Part shown: piece by piece, positions 62,127 through 64,000 of the stretch
Numbering within the stretch: position 1 is the first letter of the stretch
Layout of the letters: the number at the start of each line of letters is the position of its first letter
Assembly: GCA_013397845.1 (NCBI GenBank)
Contig: VZTG01002809.1
Coordinates: 733,234-797,233, forward strand
Length of the DNA stretch: 64,000 nt
From: Melanocharis versteri
Taxonomy: Eukaryota > Chordata > Aves > Passeriformes > Melanocharitidae
Direction: 5' to 3'
Notes under the pieces: generated by a model
Database searches by the model: none
What the model was told of the DNA's origin: nothing
Seen by the model: the letters and a program-made list of their open reading frames with translations, nothing else
Program-made: the position numbers and the translations under genes

Positions 62127-64000
62127 GGTAAAACAAAACAACTGCTAAATATAAGCATTCTTCTCCATGAGATACAGAAATTTCTATGATCATCTGCATT
62201 ATGCTACAGTTTCTATTCAGAATCCCAATAAAAAATATTTACAGTTAAAAACTAATTACACCGCACACATCCTACAAAAGAAAAATAAAGTACTTCACTG
62301 TATATGTATAAGAGACAACATATTAACATTTATAAAAAAATACCTCTGTTGATCACAAATAGCCAACAGAAAAGATGATAGCTATAAACAGTTCTAATCT
62401 GTATACATGAATGAAAGTGTGTTTGGATTGCATCAATTTAAGCGGCAAATTAAAAGATACATTCACGGCTTTCACAAATTGACATCAATTACTGTAGCAG
62501 TCTGCAGGACACTGCCACATGAGAAAAGGATCTTATAAAACACTAATCAAATAGAGAGACAGCATTATAGTGTGTGTATTTATGGGCACAAATATGATAA
62601 TTTACATTCACATATATATAAGGCCCCACGTTTTTAAAGCAATCACCAATTTTAGACGTAACATTACCAGCTTCCCTTAGCACTGCAACTCATAGCAGTC
62701 TATTGAGCAAGTCAGTTCTCTCTCTATTTTGAAAAGAAGCCAATACATGTAATTCCTGAAACATAACAAAGCTTAAATTTACTTAAAACCTTCAGCCAAT
62801 TAGATTTCCAATTCTGCTGCTTTAATAACTGTGAAATGAACTGATATAAAATGTCTCAAACATACACTTGCCATTATTAAGTTTTGGTTCATGTCTTTCC
62901 TGAAGCAACTGCAGCATCCAGTCTGGGAAGGTGAAACACTGACGAAGAAGAGAAATTGACTCTCAACGATAGCACATATTCAAGTCAATCTCCTCCAGTA
63001 CTTTGATCTGGTTTTAATCAAACGGTCAATAATATCATGGCAAAATTCAACAGGACCCTCTGGGCTCAAACACATGCCCCATCATCTTTCTGTGTTAAAG
63101 CAGAAGTTACCAAGTATTTGCTGATTATGTGGAAATCACCCTTCACAGAAATCAGAGTAAGGCAAATAGAGAATTTATGTACAAAAAAATTTTTTTTTAA
63201 AAAATCAAGACAGTGCAGTTTCAAGTAGACTGAAAAGAAGTCTGTGCATAATATTTATCTCCTGGTCTCAAAGTTCCTCTCTAAATGTACAATCTGACAA
63301 CAACATTGACAGCTGCCTTACAGACAGGGGTTCTCTGCACATGAGACCAGGATGTGGAATTGCACAGAGACTTTCAAACCCAGCTTCAGGAGTTTCTCAG
63401 ATCCAAAACTCTTCCTCTCCTAATGGACTTTCTAGTCTTCAGTTAAAACAGGGAAGAATTTCAGCCTCCCTGTCATTAGATGTGCTGTGAGCATCTTCCA
63501 GATTTTTGGAAATTTGTACACTTCGTTTAGGGTCAAAAGCACTTATTGGGTAACAGAGACAGGTAATATCTGCTCAGGCAATCAGGAAGGAAAGATTTAA
63601 TGTATCCTCAAGCAGAATCAACATTTTCCAACATCTAGGTAACATTCACGAGCTAAATTTCTCCACATCGTAGTCTGTGTACATATATTTAAAGATCTGT
63701 AACTCATAAATAACATATGAAGGTATTCGGATAACTGGGATACGCAATTCTACATGAATTCAGCATGACGTAAAGGCAAGCCATCACATATTCGAGTGAT
63801 AAGTGCATCTAAAAAGTACCAGTTCTTCAAATCTGTCTTCTGGGACATCGTGGAAGCTCTTAAACCCAGCTGCAGCAGGCAATCTACATTACCTAAAGAT
63901 ACCACTGCAGCTAACTCCATGATCACCATAATGTTACCCGGCAGCCCAAGAACAGGATTTGTCTTGGCAGTACAAATAATAATGCCATGGCATACACTTG

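Larger units (their letters stand above)
60279..64000 (-). other. Probable MON2 intron 1 (partial)
   Basis: At least 3.7 kb upstream of exon 2. A search by eye for the exon 1 peptide (ending in a KFPPVKE-like sequence) and for a CpG-rich promoter found neither, so exon 1 is probably beyond 64000. It holds a GC-rich patch at 60690-60870, T-rich sequence at 61510-61548, and a minus-strand open frame at 63750-63998 of unknown nature. Confidence 0.7.

Noticed and set aside
62881..62960. Minus-strand stretch preceded by an acceptor-like TTCTTCGTCAG and reading FPDWMLQLLQERHEP, considered as MON2 exon 1 or an alternative exon
   Set aside because: It does not match the MON2 N-terminus and lacks a good GT donor in the right place (the nearest candidate is GCAAGT).

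Overview
This is vertebrate nuclear DNA, almost certainly from a bird. It is AT-rich and intron-rich, and it carries CR1 LINE 3' ends (ATTCTATG-type tails) and two solo LTRs of types I recognise as avian. There is no bacterial gene organisation.

The window is dominated by one gene on the minus strand, MON2, a large Golgi/endosome scaffold related to the non-catalytic parts of the BIG/GBF Arf-GEFs. I placed 34 coding exons between 60278 (first exon seen) and 9659 (stop codon). Every inferred intron has GT...AG ends, every exon length agrees with the reading frame of its neighbours, and the joined exons encode 1681 residues. The vertebrate protein has about 37 more N-terminal residues. These should lie on exon 1, which I cannot find and which is probably to the right of 64000. 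One coding exon is an 18-nt microexon (24205-24222).

Layout, left to right: 1-125 is the edge of a CpG island, possibly the let-7i/lncRNA promoter region known downstream of MON2 in mammals. From about 350 to 9150 is intergenic or distal 3' UTR DNA with no gene I can support. From about 9150 to 9658 is the probable 3' UTR. MON2 exons 35 down to 2 run from 9659 to 60278. From 60279 to 64000 is probably intron 1. The introns hold six CR1 fragments, all antisense to MON2, a solo LTR antisense to MON2 at about 27756-28154, a solo LTR in the sense direction at about 52171-52707, a few microsatellites, and three unexplained GC-rich patches (38585-38835, 44365-44600, 60690-60870). One patch is open in frame with exon 20.

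I found no novel multi-gene system, CRISPR array, tRNA or rRNA. The observations most worth following are the microexon, the in-frame GC-rich segment before exon 20, the LTR close to the exon 26 donor, and the CpG island at the left edge. Exon numbers (2-35) and residue numbers assume one missing upstream exon of 37 codons.
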